DNA of 64,000 bases from Drosophila persimilis (GCF_003286085.1 NW_020825401.1:62001-126000), one strand, 5' to 3'; shown: positions 53,254 through 64,000, counted from the stretch's first letter. The notes: a model not told the origin generated them from the letters alone. Numbers and translations: made by a program.

Positions 53254-54132
53254 TTTTTATACCCGATACTCAAAATGATTATTGGGGTATATTAGATTTG
53301 TGGTAAAATTGGATGTGTGTAACGTCCAGAAGGAATCGTTTCCGACCCCATAAATATATATATATATTCTTGATCAGCATCAATAGCCGAGTCGATTGAG
53401 CCCTGTCTGTCTGTCCGTCTGCCCGTCCGTCCGTCTGTCCGTCCCCTTCATCGCCTAGTGCTCAAAGACTATAAGAGCTAGAGCAACGATGTTTTGGATC
53501 CAGACTTCTTTGATATGTCACTGCTACAAGAATATTTCAAAACTTTGCCCCGCCCTCTTCCGCCCCCACAAAGGGCGAAAATCTGTGGCATCCACAATTT
53601 CGACGATACGAGAAAAGTTCAAGGATCTCAGAACCTATAAGAGCCAGAGCAACCAAATTTGTTATCCACACTCCTGTGATACCAAATCTGAGGCATCCAC
53701 AAATCTCAGAGACTATTAAGGCTAGAGTAACCAAATTTGGTACACACACTCCTTTAAGATGTCACTATAAAACGTATATCTCAAAATTTCGCCCCACCCT
53801 CCTCCGCCTTCACAAAGGACGAAAACCTGTTGCATCCACAATATTGCAGATTCGAGACAACTAAAAACGCAGAATCATAGATAATGACCATATCTATCAG
53901 ATTGCTGAATCTGGATCAGATCAGATCATTTTTGTAGCCAAAAGCAAGAAATCAATTTGCAGTGGCTACGTAGCGACCGACGTCACGCTCAGACTGATTT
54001 TCTGTCTCTCTCGCACTCTTTGTCGTGTCGTTTAATATTAGCGGCGTCTGCCGGATGAGAGCCATACTCACTTAGTATCGGGTATAACTGTAGAGTTGCG
54101 GTGTCCGCAGCAACTCACAACGTTCCCCCTCG
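53254..54132 (+). mobile_element. DINE-1/INE-1, nearly complete
   Basis: It starts TTTTTATACCCGATACTCA. Its subterminal inverted repeats TATACCCGATACT (53258-53270) and AGTATCGGGTATA (54074-54086) match perfectly. It carries the GTCY microsatellite (about 53404-53446). It ends with a terminal hairpin GAGTTGC...GCAACTC and CGTTCCCCCTCG. Internally the segment around CTCAGAGACTATAAGAGC is repeated two or three times. Non-coding; DINE-1 elements are mobilised by Helitron proteins in trans. Confidence 0.82.
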
Positions 54133-54777
54133 TTTTTTTTTGATTTTGCTCGACGTCGTTTGTTTGGCGTCGCCTTGAATCTGGTAAGCCTCCCGAGTTC
54201 TTGGGTTCCTCATCTCACCTTGCCTTCTCTTCTAGCCCGTCCTTTGGCCCCAGTCCAGGATGCAGACCTATCTTCCAGCTCGTGATCAACAGGTCCTCCG
54301 ACCTTTCGCCCGTGCTGCTAAACATCAGCCCGCCCCTTGGGACCAGCTCCTCCCGTCCCCGGATCATCCGATTCCCCAGCCGGTAGACCGCGCACGGGCG
54401 GCATTCGCTTTGTCCCGCCTTCCCCGACGTTGGCAGCTGGCTCCAATGCCCTGGACTCGGACCCGAACTTCGGCTCATCTTCGGAATCCCACCTCCGAGA
54501 CCACGCAACACGCTCCGTGGGGTAGTGGCGATCGGGTATCCCTTGTTTTCTTTGCCGTTGTCCAGTTTCTAACGGTTGATGAGCTAACTCTTCCTTTTCT
54601 CTCCGTAGGTCCGGCTTTATCCGTCGGCCTGCCGCCACCTGCTGCTTTAGTTTTAACAGCTTCTTAGTTTCACCGATTTTACTTGTAAGAGGATTCCGGG
54701 TGGCCTTGTCCTGCGTGACATTAAGTTGGGCCACTCGTTCCTGCCTCTGTCGATGGTCCCTGTCCTGCGTGACACGT

Positions 54778-56010
54778 TCACCTTTCTCTGTCTGCCTCGC
54801 CTGTTATCCCGCCTTGTGTGTTGGCCACGACTTCGGTTCCAGGGCTTGTCCTAGGGGTTCCCTCACCGGGCTGTGGCTTCAGGTCGCATATATGGGCAGT
54901 CCGTGTCCGTTTCTCGCTGTCCTTCCTCAATTTACAGATGACTGGCGACACGATCTCCATTATTGTGTAGGGACCGTCATACTTTGGGGCCAGTTTTGCG
55001 GCATTGGACAGATGGTGTTGCTTGGCCCATACCTTGTCTCCAATTCTGGGTTTCCACGCTCTCCTCTTCAGGTTATAATACCTCGCTTGGTCCTGCGCCG
55101 CTCTTTCGAGATTCCGTCTCACCAGTTGAAATATTTCTCTGAACTTGGTCGAGTTCTCATCCGGTGTGAGCGTGCCCTGCCCTGTACCGAGCACTTCTTC
55201 ATCATATAGGGCCTTTGGTAGCCTCGGCTCTCTCCCCTGGACAACGAACGCCGGCGAGTACCCGGTGGACTCGGTCACCGCGGAATTTACTGCCAACATC
55301 ACTTCTGGCCATTTCGGTGAATTGAGCTATCATAGTCTTTACTGTCCGTTGCTTTAGTTCGCTCTGTCGGGTTCTCTTGTGGCGTGTACGGGGCCGTGAA
55401 CTGATGCCGAACGCCCATATGCTCCAAGGACTTCTTAGAAACTTGACTGGTGAATTAGACTCCATTATCCGTGATCACCACCTTCGGCACGCCGAACCGT
55501 GATACGATGCGTTGTCGGAACGCTTTCGTTAGTGTTTCCGCAGTGGCCTTCCTCAATGGGACCAATTACGTCCATTTCGAGAATCGGTCCACCATCGCTA
55601 ACAGCATGGCATTCCCATGCTTTGACCTGGGAAGGGGGCCCACGAAGTCCGCACACACCGTCGCCCACGGCTCCTCTGGCACTTGTGTTAGCATTTTGCC
55701 AGCCGCCTGCTGTTGATTGGGTTTTTATCGTATGCAGGCCTGACCTTTTCTCACATATGTCCTCACATCTCGGTGCATCCCCGACCAGTAGTACCGGCCG
55801 GCTACTCTTGCCATCGTCTTTCAACTGCCTGCGTCACCCGCCTCCGGCGTGTTGTGGTTCTCTCCCATGACTCTTTCTCTTAGACCCTTTGGGACGCATA
55901 ACCTACACGATGCTATCTCCTCGTCTCCGGCTTGGTGCGGGAAATGCCGATATACCCTGTCTGCCTCGTCTACGTAGTCAGGATACCTCATCGGCTCGTT
56001 TCTCATCCTC
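54778..56010 (-). pseudogene. pol: Ty3/gypsy integrase
   Basis: The C-terminal integrase part (54778-55302) is open: NSAVTESTGYSPAFVVQGRE, ARYYNLKRRAWKPRIGDKVW and LAPKYDGPYTI. The core (55202-55824) is fragmented, with EMDVIGPI marking the first catalytic Asp region near 55570. The N-terminal zinc-binding region shows ENHNTPEAGDAGS near 55830-55870. Frame breaks occur near 55250, 55465 and 55825. Confidence 0.75.
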
Positions 56011-56022
56011 TCCTTGACCTTT

Positions 56023-57159
56023 TTAATCCATCCGCACTCTGCCTCGGGTTCGTGTCCAGTCAGTGGTTCTCAGGCATCGCTCCGCCATTGGCTGTCGAGA
56101 CAGTGCGTCCGCCACTATGTTCAGCTGCACCTTCCTATATACCACTTCGAAGTCGTATTGTTGCAACTCCAGTGCCCACCTGGCGATCCTCCCTGTTGGA
56201 CTTTCTATGCTGTTCAACCATTTCAATGCCACATGGTCGGTGACCACCTTGAAACGGTATCCCTCCAGATAAGGCTTTAGCTTTCTTATGGCCCTTACAA
56301 TGGCCAGGCATTCTTTTTCCGTCGCCGAATAGTTCTTCTCTGCACTATTCAGAGTTCTACTGCCGTAAGAGATGACCTTTTCGCCCTTCTGCGTCTCTTG
56401 TCTTAGGATCGCCCCAGTCCGAAGTCGCTGGCGTCCGTCTGGAGCACAAACTTCTTTGAAAAATCCGGGCATGCTAACACCAGATCCGCTGTCAGCTGAC
56501 TCCTTACGTCCTCGAACGCTTGCTGCTGTTCCGGCGTCCATTCCCATTTCGCCTTCTTCTTCAGCAACGCACTGCAGGGGGCTGCACCAACGTGGCGAAT
56601 CCGTTCACGAATCGTCGTGCCAGGAGGCTACGCCTAAGTATCGTCGTAGTTCCTTGACATTCGCCGGCGGCTGCAGCTCCGCAATGGCCGCCACTTTCTC
56701 GGTGCAGATCCCGTCTTCCGTTACCAAATGCCCCAGGTATCGCAATTCTTTCCGAAAAAATTGTAATTTTTCCACGTTTAGGCGCAGGTTTGCGTTTTTC
56801 AACCGTCGAAAAACTTCCTCTAGGTTTCGTTTGTGTTCCTTCTCGTCCTCCTGGCCGATGACAATGATGTCATCCTGGTACGTAGCCGACGCGGAGTGGA
56901 GTCCAAACGGCATCACTTTCCATTGGAACAGCCCCTTGCCGGGCACCGTGAACGCGGTGAACTTCATACTGCTTTCCTCCAATGGTATCTGCCAATACCC
57001 GTCCTTCAAGTCCAAGCTACTGATGAACCGCGCCTCCCTGAGCTGGTCCAAAATGTAATCAATTCTTGGCATGGGGTATGCATCCTTAATGGATTTTGCG
57101 TTTATCTGTCGGAAGTCCACGCATAATCTCCACTTTCCTGTCTTCTTCTTGACCATCAC
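56023..57159 (-). pseudogene. pol: Ty3/gypsy RT and RNase H with deleted palm segment
   Basis: RT (56605-57159) begins MMVKKKTGKWRLCVDFRQIN and has SSLDLKDGYWQI (first catalytic Asp) and MPFGLHSASATYQ. It then runs straight into DDIIVIGQEDEKEH, so about twenty residues normally between motif B and the catalytic Asp pair are missing. RNase H (56023-56547) has ISYGSRTLNSAEKNYSATEK, CLAIVRAIRKLKPYL, VVTDHVALKWL and IVADALSRQP. A frame break separates the two near 56550-56610. Confidence 0.8.
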
Positions 57160-57928
57160 GATGGGCGCACTGTACGGGCTCCTTGATGGCTCAATAGCTT
57201 GTTGGGTCGGCCGCGTTGTCGACCTCCCCCTTTTTCGCGCCGACGACTCCTCTTTCTAAGCCTGTCCCTTCGAGCTCGTGGATGCCCGCTTCGATGGCCG
57301 CCCGTCTCGCTGACGCTGACGCGTGGCTCCTCGCGCTTGGTGGAGTGGGGCTCCACGCGTTTGCCGGCGCAGGGTTCCTCGCGTTTGCTGGCGCGGGACT
57401 CCTCGCGCTTGGTGGAGTGGGGCTCCTCTTGCTTGGTGGTGTGCGCGTCTCGTCCTGCCGCATGGCTTTCGCGTTTCCCCTCCCTCGCGAGTTTTTTTGT
57501 CGGGGCCGGTTCCCAGCTCACCAATTCGAGGTCGCTCTCCGCCTCGCTGCACCCCGACGATACCACTGGGGATATCGTCGGTCCCAACCCAGCTGCAGCT
57601 CTAGGGATCCATTTCTTCGCGCCCTTCTCCCATCGCGCCTTCCAAGCCGGAATGCCTGTCGCCGGCTTTGGGTATCGGCTGCATAAAACCCGCGGCACAT
57701 CAACTTGCGTTGTACGGTCAGGTAACGGATCAAATGTTGCTGCATCACACTTTTCCACTCACGTTTTCTTTTCAAAAAGAACTGATCTCGTGCTGCCCCC
57801 GCGTTATAAGGGCTCGTGCCGGTGCTCACCGTTCTATGTAACGGTGCTTTACATGGGCCCTTTGGACGGCTCTCTTTTGCCTTCCAGTTGGCTCTCTTGT
57901 TTGTTCCCGTTTGAAAGTTAGAAAGCAC
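57156..57928 (-). pseudogene. Gypsy-type gag/pre-RT low-complexity region
   Basis: Two overlapping minus-strand frames (57156-57758 and 57518-57928) encode charged low-complexity protein with an imperfect tandem motif REEPHSTK/REEPCAGK from about 57330 to 57440. It lies directly upstream of RT with only a few bases of overlap. No zinc knuckle or protease motif is recognisable, so gag and protease are largely lost or scrambled. Confidence 0.5.
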
Positions 57929-57969
57929 CGTTTGAAAGTTATTCGCGCCTCTCGCCGCGTTAACCCTAG

Positions 57970-58502
57970 TGTTCAGCCACAGACATATATTTAATGAATA
58001 TTACGAATATACAGTGCAATCTCATACACAAATACTCATAAATAAAATTGTCCATGTCACTTCATGTGAATGAATATGACGACACGAAAATTACATTAGC
58101 AATAGGCATCAAGCAATAAACTATCTACTTTATTGCTGCCAAGTACCTAAGTAAATGCACTGAAATGTAACCACCGCACAGAGTAAGTGTACCCAATCTA
58201 AAAATATACTCACAAGGAGCCTGTGCGTTCCTTCCCATAGAATAAGAATTCCACTGTTAGCTATATAAGGAGATGCATTTATTCAATAAAGTCAGTATCA
58301 GAAACAGTACCATAGCTGCCTGTCACTCATCTTCCATCGCAATCAACAGAGGCTGTCGCTGTGTCTTCAGATCCTCACTTGCGCACCGTAGGATACCCTC
58401 TCTGCAGTCCAACTGGTTCAAGTTCTAGTTGCGACGACCAAACTGTAGACGGTTTATGTACCGTATGCAACCCAGCTTCCTACACACACACACACATTAA
58501 CA
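57970..58502 (+). repeat. 5' LTR of roo-like BEL/Pao element (533 bp)
   Basis: Begins TGTTCAGCCACAG and ends in a CA-repeat followed by ATTAACA, giving TGTT...AACA terminal inverted repeats. A TATA-like CTATATAAGG at about 58261-58270 and a CAATAAAG at about 58283 are the likely promoter and polyadenylation signals. The primer binding site follows directly. Confidence 0.8.
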
Positions 58503-58504
58503 TT

Positions 58505-58517
58505 TGGTGACCCCGAC
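58505..58517 (+). other. Primer binding site of roo-like element
   Basis: TGGTGACCCCGAC follows the 5' LTR after two T residues. It is the same 13 bases as in the 5992-bp BEL array. Confidence 0.7.
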
Positions 58518-59900
58518 CTTGGTCATCCTTTCAAATTGTCAGACAAGCTACAGTGAAAGGATTCGATCTGGACATCAGATTGAAGCAGTCAACAGGACAT
58601 CTTCAATAAAAATTTGGCATCAGGCCATACACTTACGGTAGCATCTCCTACCAATAAGTATCACTTTGGCAAATCTGACATATTCAGGTTATCAGCCAAC
58701 AAAAAAACAGCTATAGAATTCGATTACCACCAAGGTAATCAATTTTTGTTGTTCCGTGCGTTCCATAAATTGGAAACAGCACAAATCCCTCCATCCAACA
58801 CATCACCTGTATTATTACCTTTCTGACCAACAACGGTTGCGATTCGGAGCGTATCCAGCTGCAAAGCAAATAAAACAATCCCAATAAAGCAAACACACGG
58901 AGAACGCGAGCCCCTTATGCACATTCTGCAAGAAAGCAAGACATTGGCTCTACGGATGCGAAGAATTTCGCTCCAAATCTCCATCAGAACCACTAAATTG
59001 GGTACAAAAACAAAAAATATGAGTTAATTGTTTTAGAACAAATCACAAAACAAACGCATGCCCTGGTCGAAACTGCTTCAAGTGTGACAAGAAGCACAAC
59101 ACGATGCTACATTTGGAAACAGCATCAGGCGCAGCTGCAGAATCAAGAGGCCCGACGGTTGGTGCAGCAAGTAACAATAGTAACAATCTTCTGGCCTCAG
59201 CAAAGGTGCAAACGGGCAGGTTGCTAATTTCAGAGCACTGCTAGATTCAGGATCACAGATAAAATTGATCTCTGAACGAATGGCATCAATATTGTCACTC
59301 AAACTAAAAGACACAACATTACGGATCGAAGGAATTGGAGGTCAATCAAAGACCAGCAGAGCACGAGTAAATGTGCTCATGAAATCCCTTCACAATGGTT
59401 TTACGCAAAGAATTAAAGCTTTCGTATTACCACAGATAATAGCTGATCAACCAGCTCAGGCACTAGATTCAGAGAGCTTAAACGTACCAAGCAGGATCTC
59501 ACTGGCAGATCCAAACTTCCATAAGCCAGACATGCTAATCGGAGCCGAGCATTACTACTCGCTGCTGCTACCAGATCAACAGCAGCTAAGGACAGGAGTC
59601 CCGCTACAAAACACGAAACTGGGTAGGATTGTGGCAGGAAAAGTCAAATCTGCCCACAATTCCTCACCCATTTGTGCAACGGGAGTAAAGGAGCTTATGG
59701 AAAGATTCTGGACTCTGGACAATCTAGAGACGGAAGACAAACCACGCACTCCAGTGGAAGCACGGTGTGAAGCTCATTTTATAGAAAATCTTCAGACAGC
59801 TTTAGACGGCCGTTTTATTGTAAAGCTCCCATTTTCCTAACACCCTTCAGCCCTGGGGGAGTCGTTGGAAACCGCAACAAAAAGATTCCTAGCGTTGGAG
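58518..59900 (+). pseudogene. gag-pol: roo-like gag end, protease and post-protease region
   Basis: The leader and gag stretch to about 59000 is much shorter than a BEL gag and shows no intact Gag domain. A knuckle-like NCFKCDKKHNTMLHLE is readable near 59070-59115. The protease active site FRALLDSGSQIKLISERM starts near 59228 and leads into an open stretch to 59840 (IEGIGGQSKTSRARV, then LADPNFHKPDMLIGAEHYY). It ends in a stop at KLPFS. gag is therefore largely deleted while the protease region is mostly in one frame. Confidence 0.75.
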
Positions 59901-61307
59901 CGGCGAAGCTCAACAGAAACTTGGAAGAGTTATGTGGACTTCATGGAAAGCATCAAAAGTTCCCAAAAGGCACTACTTCATTCCACATCATTGTGTACTC
60001 AAACCTGAGAGCACCACCACAAAGCTTCGGGTAGTATTCGATGCCTCATGCAAATCAACAAGCGGGAAATCTTTGAACGACATTCTGCATGCTGGACCCA
60101 CCGTTCAGAGCGAACTTATGTCCATTCTGCTACGATTTCGAATTCATAAGTACGTATTCACAGCGGACATAGAAAAGATGTACCGGCAAGTGTGGATGAA
60201 TCCGGAGGATCAATTCCATCAGATGATAGTCTGGAGAAATAATCCATCCGAAGAGATCAGGTACTATCGCCTGAAAACAGTAACATATGGGACAACAGCT
60301 GCTCCGTTCCTAGCAACGAAATGTCTGGATCATTTGGCAATAAAATACTCTTTGCACCGGTGGTAGTAAAGGCAAAAATCTTCATTCAACAACTTTGGGA
60401 GCTCAAACTGGATTGGGATGACGAATTACCATTACAACACCAAACCGAATGGAAAGAATACCGGGACGACTTACAAACATTGAACAAAATGCAAATTCCC
60501 CGGCATAATTACGATGGTAAAATTCCAGCTACCCAAGAACTCCATTCGTTTGTAGATGCATCAGAACGAGCATATGGCGCAGCAGTATATGTACGCGCTA
60601 CATACAAAAACAACCAAGTGTCAGTAAGACTGCTCTGTTCGAAATCACGTGTGGCGCGGACAGCCAAACAATCGCTACCACGGTTAGAACTTTGTGCTGC
60701 AGTCCTCGGTGCCGAGCTCACAAACCGAGTCCGACAGGATCTGCACATGGACATTAACACGGTTTCAGGATGGTTTTGGAGTGATTCCACCGTTGTGTTA
60801 TCCTGGATAAACGCATTGTCATCAACATACCATACCTTTGTGGCAAATCGAATAGCCAAAATCCAGGCATTAACAAACCAGTCACAATGGCGTCACGTGT
60901 CATCGGCCAACAACGCTGCCGATGTCCTGTCGAGAGAAATCGCAGCAAGCAGACTGGCAGATCACAATCTGTGGTTATATGGACCATTATTCCTGCACGG
61001 ATCTCGAGACAACTGGACGAAGGCACCCAACATAGAACCCAGCAATCTTGAGAGAAAAGCTAAACATGTAAGCTTGCCAATCACACCTAGCGCACTTGGG
61101 GACGAATTATATACTTGCAGACATAGCAACTCGTTTCACAAACTGCAACGCATTGTGGCATATATGTTACGCTTCTGCTACAAAACCAACAGAGCGAACA
61201 CCACAACGCTCTGCGCAGAAGAACTGACTCACGCCCGCACTATAATCCTGCGAACCATAAAACAAGTCGAGTTTACAGCAGAGTTAAAACAGTTTCCAAC
61301 GCTATAA
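59901..61307 (+). pseudogene. pol: roo-like RT (palm deleted) and RNase H
   Basis: 59932-60366 has the RT entry (HHCVLKPESTTTKLRVVFDA), FTADIEKMYRQVW with the first catalytic Asp, and YGTTAAPFLATKCLDHLA. At about 60340-60355 it jumps to FAPVVVKAKIFIQQLWELKL, so the YVDD active site and most of the thumb are missing. RNase H then continues in 60321-61307: LHSFVDASERAYGAA, LPRLELCAAVLGAEL, WSDSTVVLSWI and NNAADVLSREI. The frame closes just before integrase. Confidence 0.82.
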
Positions 61308-62260
61308 GACTTTGGATAGAAAGAGCTCGATCATATCGTTATCTCCCTTCCTAGGAGACGATGAGCTCATCCGAGTTGGTGGTAGACTTGAAGAAGCTCT
61401 ACTTCCATACAACGCAAAACACCCAGTTTTGCTGCCTTACAATGACCCAATCGTCAAAATGATCTTGCGGGAGCTACATGAGGAGAACATGCATTGTGGT
61501 GCTCAAGCATTAAGGGCAATCGCAAGACAACAATATTGGATTATCAATGACAAGACAATGGCTAGAAGCATCATCCACAGCTGTTTTAGATGCACCAAGG
61601 CTAGACCAAAGCTGATGCACCAGATCATGGGCAATCTCCCAGCACAACGAGTCACACAAGCACGCCCGTTTCTTAATGCAGGCGTCGACTACTGTGGACC
61701 AATCTCGATCCACCATAAGATCGGAGGCAAAAGACCAGATAAGGCGTACTCTGATCACGAATCATTGCAACAAAAAGCAAGTGGATTTTAAATTCATTCC
61801 TCCCATCGTTTGGCGGCCTCTGGGAAGCGGCGGTAAAATCAGCAAAAAAGCTGTTGATAACAACCACCAACACAGCTTCATTGACATTTGAAGAACTAAA
61901 CACAGTGATAATCGAAATTAAAGCAATTCTCAATTCTCGACCCATCACTCCAATGTCAAATGATCCCACTGATACAAAAGTGCTCACCCCAGGACACTTC
62001 TTGATTGGTGAACCATTGACAACGCCTACTGACGACAACCTTCCTGTAATGAAGTGGCCAATGGGTCGCATCATTAAGACATATCCTGGACAGGACAACC
62101 ACGTACGAGTGGTTGACGTTAAGACAGCATCTGGCGTATACAAACGCCCGATCACTCGTCTAGCGCCGCTCTTTCCAGAATATGTGGCAATCAAACGTTC
62201 CCACAACGTGATCAGTGACACCACGGAGATTGATGAGCCACCCACACAGCGAACAACAAA
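61308..62260 (+). pseudogene. pol: roo-like integrase with internal deletion
   Basis: The zinc-binding domain is present (LHEENMHCGAQAL, then CFRCTKARP at 61312-61660) and so is the first core Asp (NAGVDYCGPI). Around 61740-61800 the segment with the second Asp (normally SDNGTNF) is gone and the frame changes. LWEAAVKSAKK-type sequence with the Glu, ELNTVIIEIKAILNSRPI, and the C-terminal domain KWPMGRIIKTYPG...KTASGVYKRPITRL (61854-62170) follow. It cannot work as a D,D,E recombinase. Confidence 0.82.
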
Positions 62261-63967
62261 AATTTCACCTACATTAACGTCAACATTAGTGGTGCTGTTG
62301 CTCATGCTTCCATTAGCATTGTCACAGTCAATAAATGTGACACAATTCGCAAACAAGCCTGGAATATTCTATGAGAAACTTGGAACATCAAGAATAGCAA
62401 CGTCTGAGTGGACCATGATCGTATACTATGACTTGGACCCATATTGGAAGGATATGCAACTAATTTCTGCTGGAATTTCAGAGTTACGATACATGTGCCC
62501 TGAACTAAAAAATGTTCCGGCATGTAACTCCATAGCTCAACACTTTCAACATGTGCATAACGAGCTACAAGCAGGAACCGTTTTAATGAAAAACTCTCGA
62601 AAACGCAGATCGCCGCTGGATATCATAGGAAATGTAGCAAGCCGTCTTTTCGGTGTTCTCGATGCAAAATACGCAGAAGAGATGACTCAAGTAATTGAGA
62701 AAGTGAAAACCAATGAAGAGTTTCTACTACATCTGCTCCAAAACCAAACATCAATTGTCGGCGCTACAATAAACGAAGTCAGAAAAGCCAAGTAACAACT
62801 GATAATTGCCTACAAATTTTGGAACAGCATATGGCTACTACAACCGAGAAAGAGGGTCATATCACAGCGATCATCTGACTCAAGCGTACTTAGGACTAAT
62901 AGCACAAGTAACCCTGCTCACAACAACTCTCCAACGAATGCAGTCCGACATATCTGATGTCCTAATCGGTATTCATCATCGGAGAATAAGCCCCCCACTG
63001 GTGTCTCCCGAGCAACTAACAGACCAACTAGACCAGATACGGGATCATTTGCCACAAGATCAAATGCTACCGGTCACAACGAAAGAGGTGATTTAACTAT
63101 ACAGAATCATGCGAGCCGAAGGAACCCCGACTGAAGAACACGTCATCTTCAAGCTGACGCTACCGCTGGTCTCAACAGCTCAGCTCGAAGTCTTCAGCAT
63201 CATCCCAATTCCGTTTTGGGATTCAACAAGCTGGAGTATATTTGACCTCAGAACCACCATAGTAACGGTGAACATCCACCGAGACCAGTTCATGGGCACT
63301 ACCCAAGAGGAATTCCGACGTTGTCTTAAAGTACACAACGAGGAGTTCATCTGCTTTGACCATCAGACGATCGTCAATGTAGATAATCGCTGTGAGTTTC
63401 AACTGTTTAACACACACGAAGGCTGACACGGTGTGGCTAAAAACTCAGCATCCAAATAAATGGATCTTCGCAACGCATTCTACAACTAAACTTCAAGCAG
63501 TAAGCAACGGAGTTCCGTCAACCATAACACTGGTAGGAACTGGTCTACTCTCTATGTCCCCTGGTTGCACTGCTCGCAATACTGAAGTAAGCATCAGCAC
63601 CACAATCAGCGAAGTAAAATCGACTTTCACTCGGTTTGGTGACGTGAGCCCACCGGAGACATTACCCTCGGCACCAATGTGGCAACTGAAGAACCAGACA
63701 TCAGACTTTCTTCAAGAACTTGATGATCTACGCCAGCAACTATCAGCCATCAATCATCACGAGCTGCCACACCATCTCACCACCGTGCAGCACCATCAAC
63801 TCGCTGCTTACGCAACCCTAGCAATATTAATTTTATTGATCATTGCCTTCATTTTTCGGGAGAAGTATCAACTATGGAAACCAAGGCCATCAAATCCCGA
63901 TCTAGCCATGTCATCACCCCCTATACCCCTTGCACGCCGGTTTGCCGTCGACTTGAGCGATGGTTGA
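62261..63967 (+). pseudogene. env: roo-like envelope (fusion glycoprotein) gene, broken
   Basis: The gene starts within the frame that ends integrase. A hydrophobic leader (LVVLLLMLPLALS) lies near 62287-62325. A furin-type site RKRRS sits near 62597-62611, followed by a putative fusion-peptide stretch and a heptad-like helix. The frame stops at 62793-62795. The rest is in pieces: 62806-63096, 63109-63426 and 63392-63967. The last carries a transmembrane segment (YATLAILILLIIAFIF) near 63809-63856 and a short cytoplasmic tail. The layout matches insect retrovirus F-type envelope proteins. At least two breaks make it non-coding. Confidence 0.78.
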
Positions 63968-63978
63968 ACACCAGTTCA

Positions 63979-64000
63979 ACGGCCGGGAGAATTTTCAGCC
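63979..64000 (+). other. Polypurine tract and start of 3' LTR
   Basis: CGGCCGGGAGAA immediately precedes TTTTCAGCC at 63992-64000. The latter matches the 5' LTR start (TGTTCAGCC) at eight of nine bases. The window ends here. Confidence 0.55.

Larger units (their letters stand above)
54133..57969 (-). mobile_element. Ty3/gypsy retrotransposon remnant
   Basis: This is a minus-strand pol region with gag-like low-complexity sequence at its upstream end, ended at 57969 by the roo-like LTR and at the other end by DINE-1. I see no LTR pair. The REPRLPKALYDEEVLG segment is reminiscent of Osvaldo/Ulysses-type elements, but this is a guess. 54133-54777 has no recognisable domain and may be 3' non-coding or LTR sequence. 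Confidence 0.72.
57970..64000 (+). mobile_element. roo-like BEL/Pao element with envelope gene (3' end outside window)
   Basis: The order is LTR, primer site, shortened gag/protease, RT, RNase H, integrase, env, then a purine tract and the first nine bases of the 3' LTR (TTTTCAGCC against TGTTCAGCC). Presence of an env gene after integrase and the BEL-type pol resemble roo. gag, RT, integrase and env all carry deletions or frame breaks, so this copy is inactive. Confidence 0.82.

Noticed and set aside
54215..54734. Several overlapping open frames on both strands near the gypsy remnant end
   Set aside because: GC-rich sequence gives chance open frames; no motif is recognisable in any of them.
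59265..62795. A functional BEL polyprotein in the roo-like element
   Set aside because: The RT active site and an integrase catalytic segment are deleted and stops intervene at about 59838, 60364, 61305 and 61789.

Overview
The window reads as transposon-dense heterochromatin of a fruit fly, most probably Drosophila. That inference rests on element types: four DINE-1/INE-1 (Helitron-related) pieces, three BEL/Pao families including a roo-like one with an envelope gene, CR1-clade and LOA-clade LINEs, an S-like Tc1 element, a mariner and gypsy remnants. I see no rRNA or tRNA genes, no operons and no CRISPR. Only two short stretches look like host coding exons (about 18.73-18.95 kb and 48.06-48.42 kb). 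Species cannot be fixed from the sequence.

Layout. (1) 1-18.25 kb: a head-to-tail tandem array of one BEL/Pao LTR retrotransposon on the minus strand. Neighbouring copies share a single 349-bp LTR and the period is exactly 5992 bp. It continues past the left edge of the window. All copies carry the same inactivating lesions, so the array grew by DNA recombination rather than by separate insertions. The right edge (13.7-18.25 kb) is decayed: a 385-bp deletion, a CR1 insertion with target duplication, and a deletion fusing two units. (2) 18.25-20.45 kb: DINE-1 pieces, a host-like exon, unassigned sequence and a 36-bp minisatellite. (3) 20.56-28.94 kb: a plus-strand CR1 element (family A) split by a complete, apparently intact LOA-clade LINE with an 11-bp target duplication. 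(4) 28.94-34.1 kb: an unassigned AT-rich block, a DINE-1 piece and a decayed second LOA copy. (5) 34.1-47.96 kb: a three-layer nest, in which a BEL/Pao element with 5-bp target duplications sits inside a second CR1-like family (B), itself inside a family A copy. (6) 48-54.1 kb: a second host-like exon, a Tc1 element holding a scrambled I-like fragment, a MITE-like element, gypsy integrase debris, a mariner fragment, the RNase H end of a LINE and a nearly complete DINE-1. (7) 54.1-58 kb: a broken Ty3/gypsy pol on the minus strand. (8) 58-64 kb: a roo-like BEL/Pao element on the plus strand with 5' LTR, broken gag-pol and a broken envelope gene, running off the right edge just as its 3' LTR begins.

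How the parts relate. Nearly all open frames are transposon genes. Only the LOA element at 22.1-27.7 kb looks able to move by itself. Most coding remnants lie on the minus strand, so plus-strand transcription would yield RNA antisense to BEL, LOA, CR1 and gypsy. That is the arrangement of a piRNA source locus, but this is inference only. The strongest unusual feature is the shared-LTR BEL array, which looks like a retrotransposon turning into a satellite. Unit numbering used below: copy 0 is cut by the left edge, copies 1 and 2 are complete, copy 3 is edge-damaged and unit 4 is a fragment.
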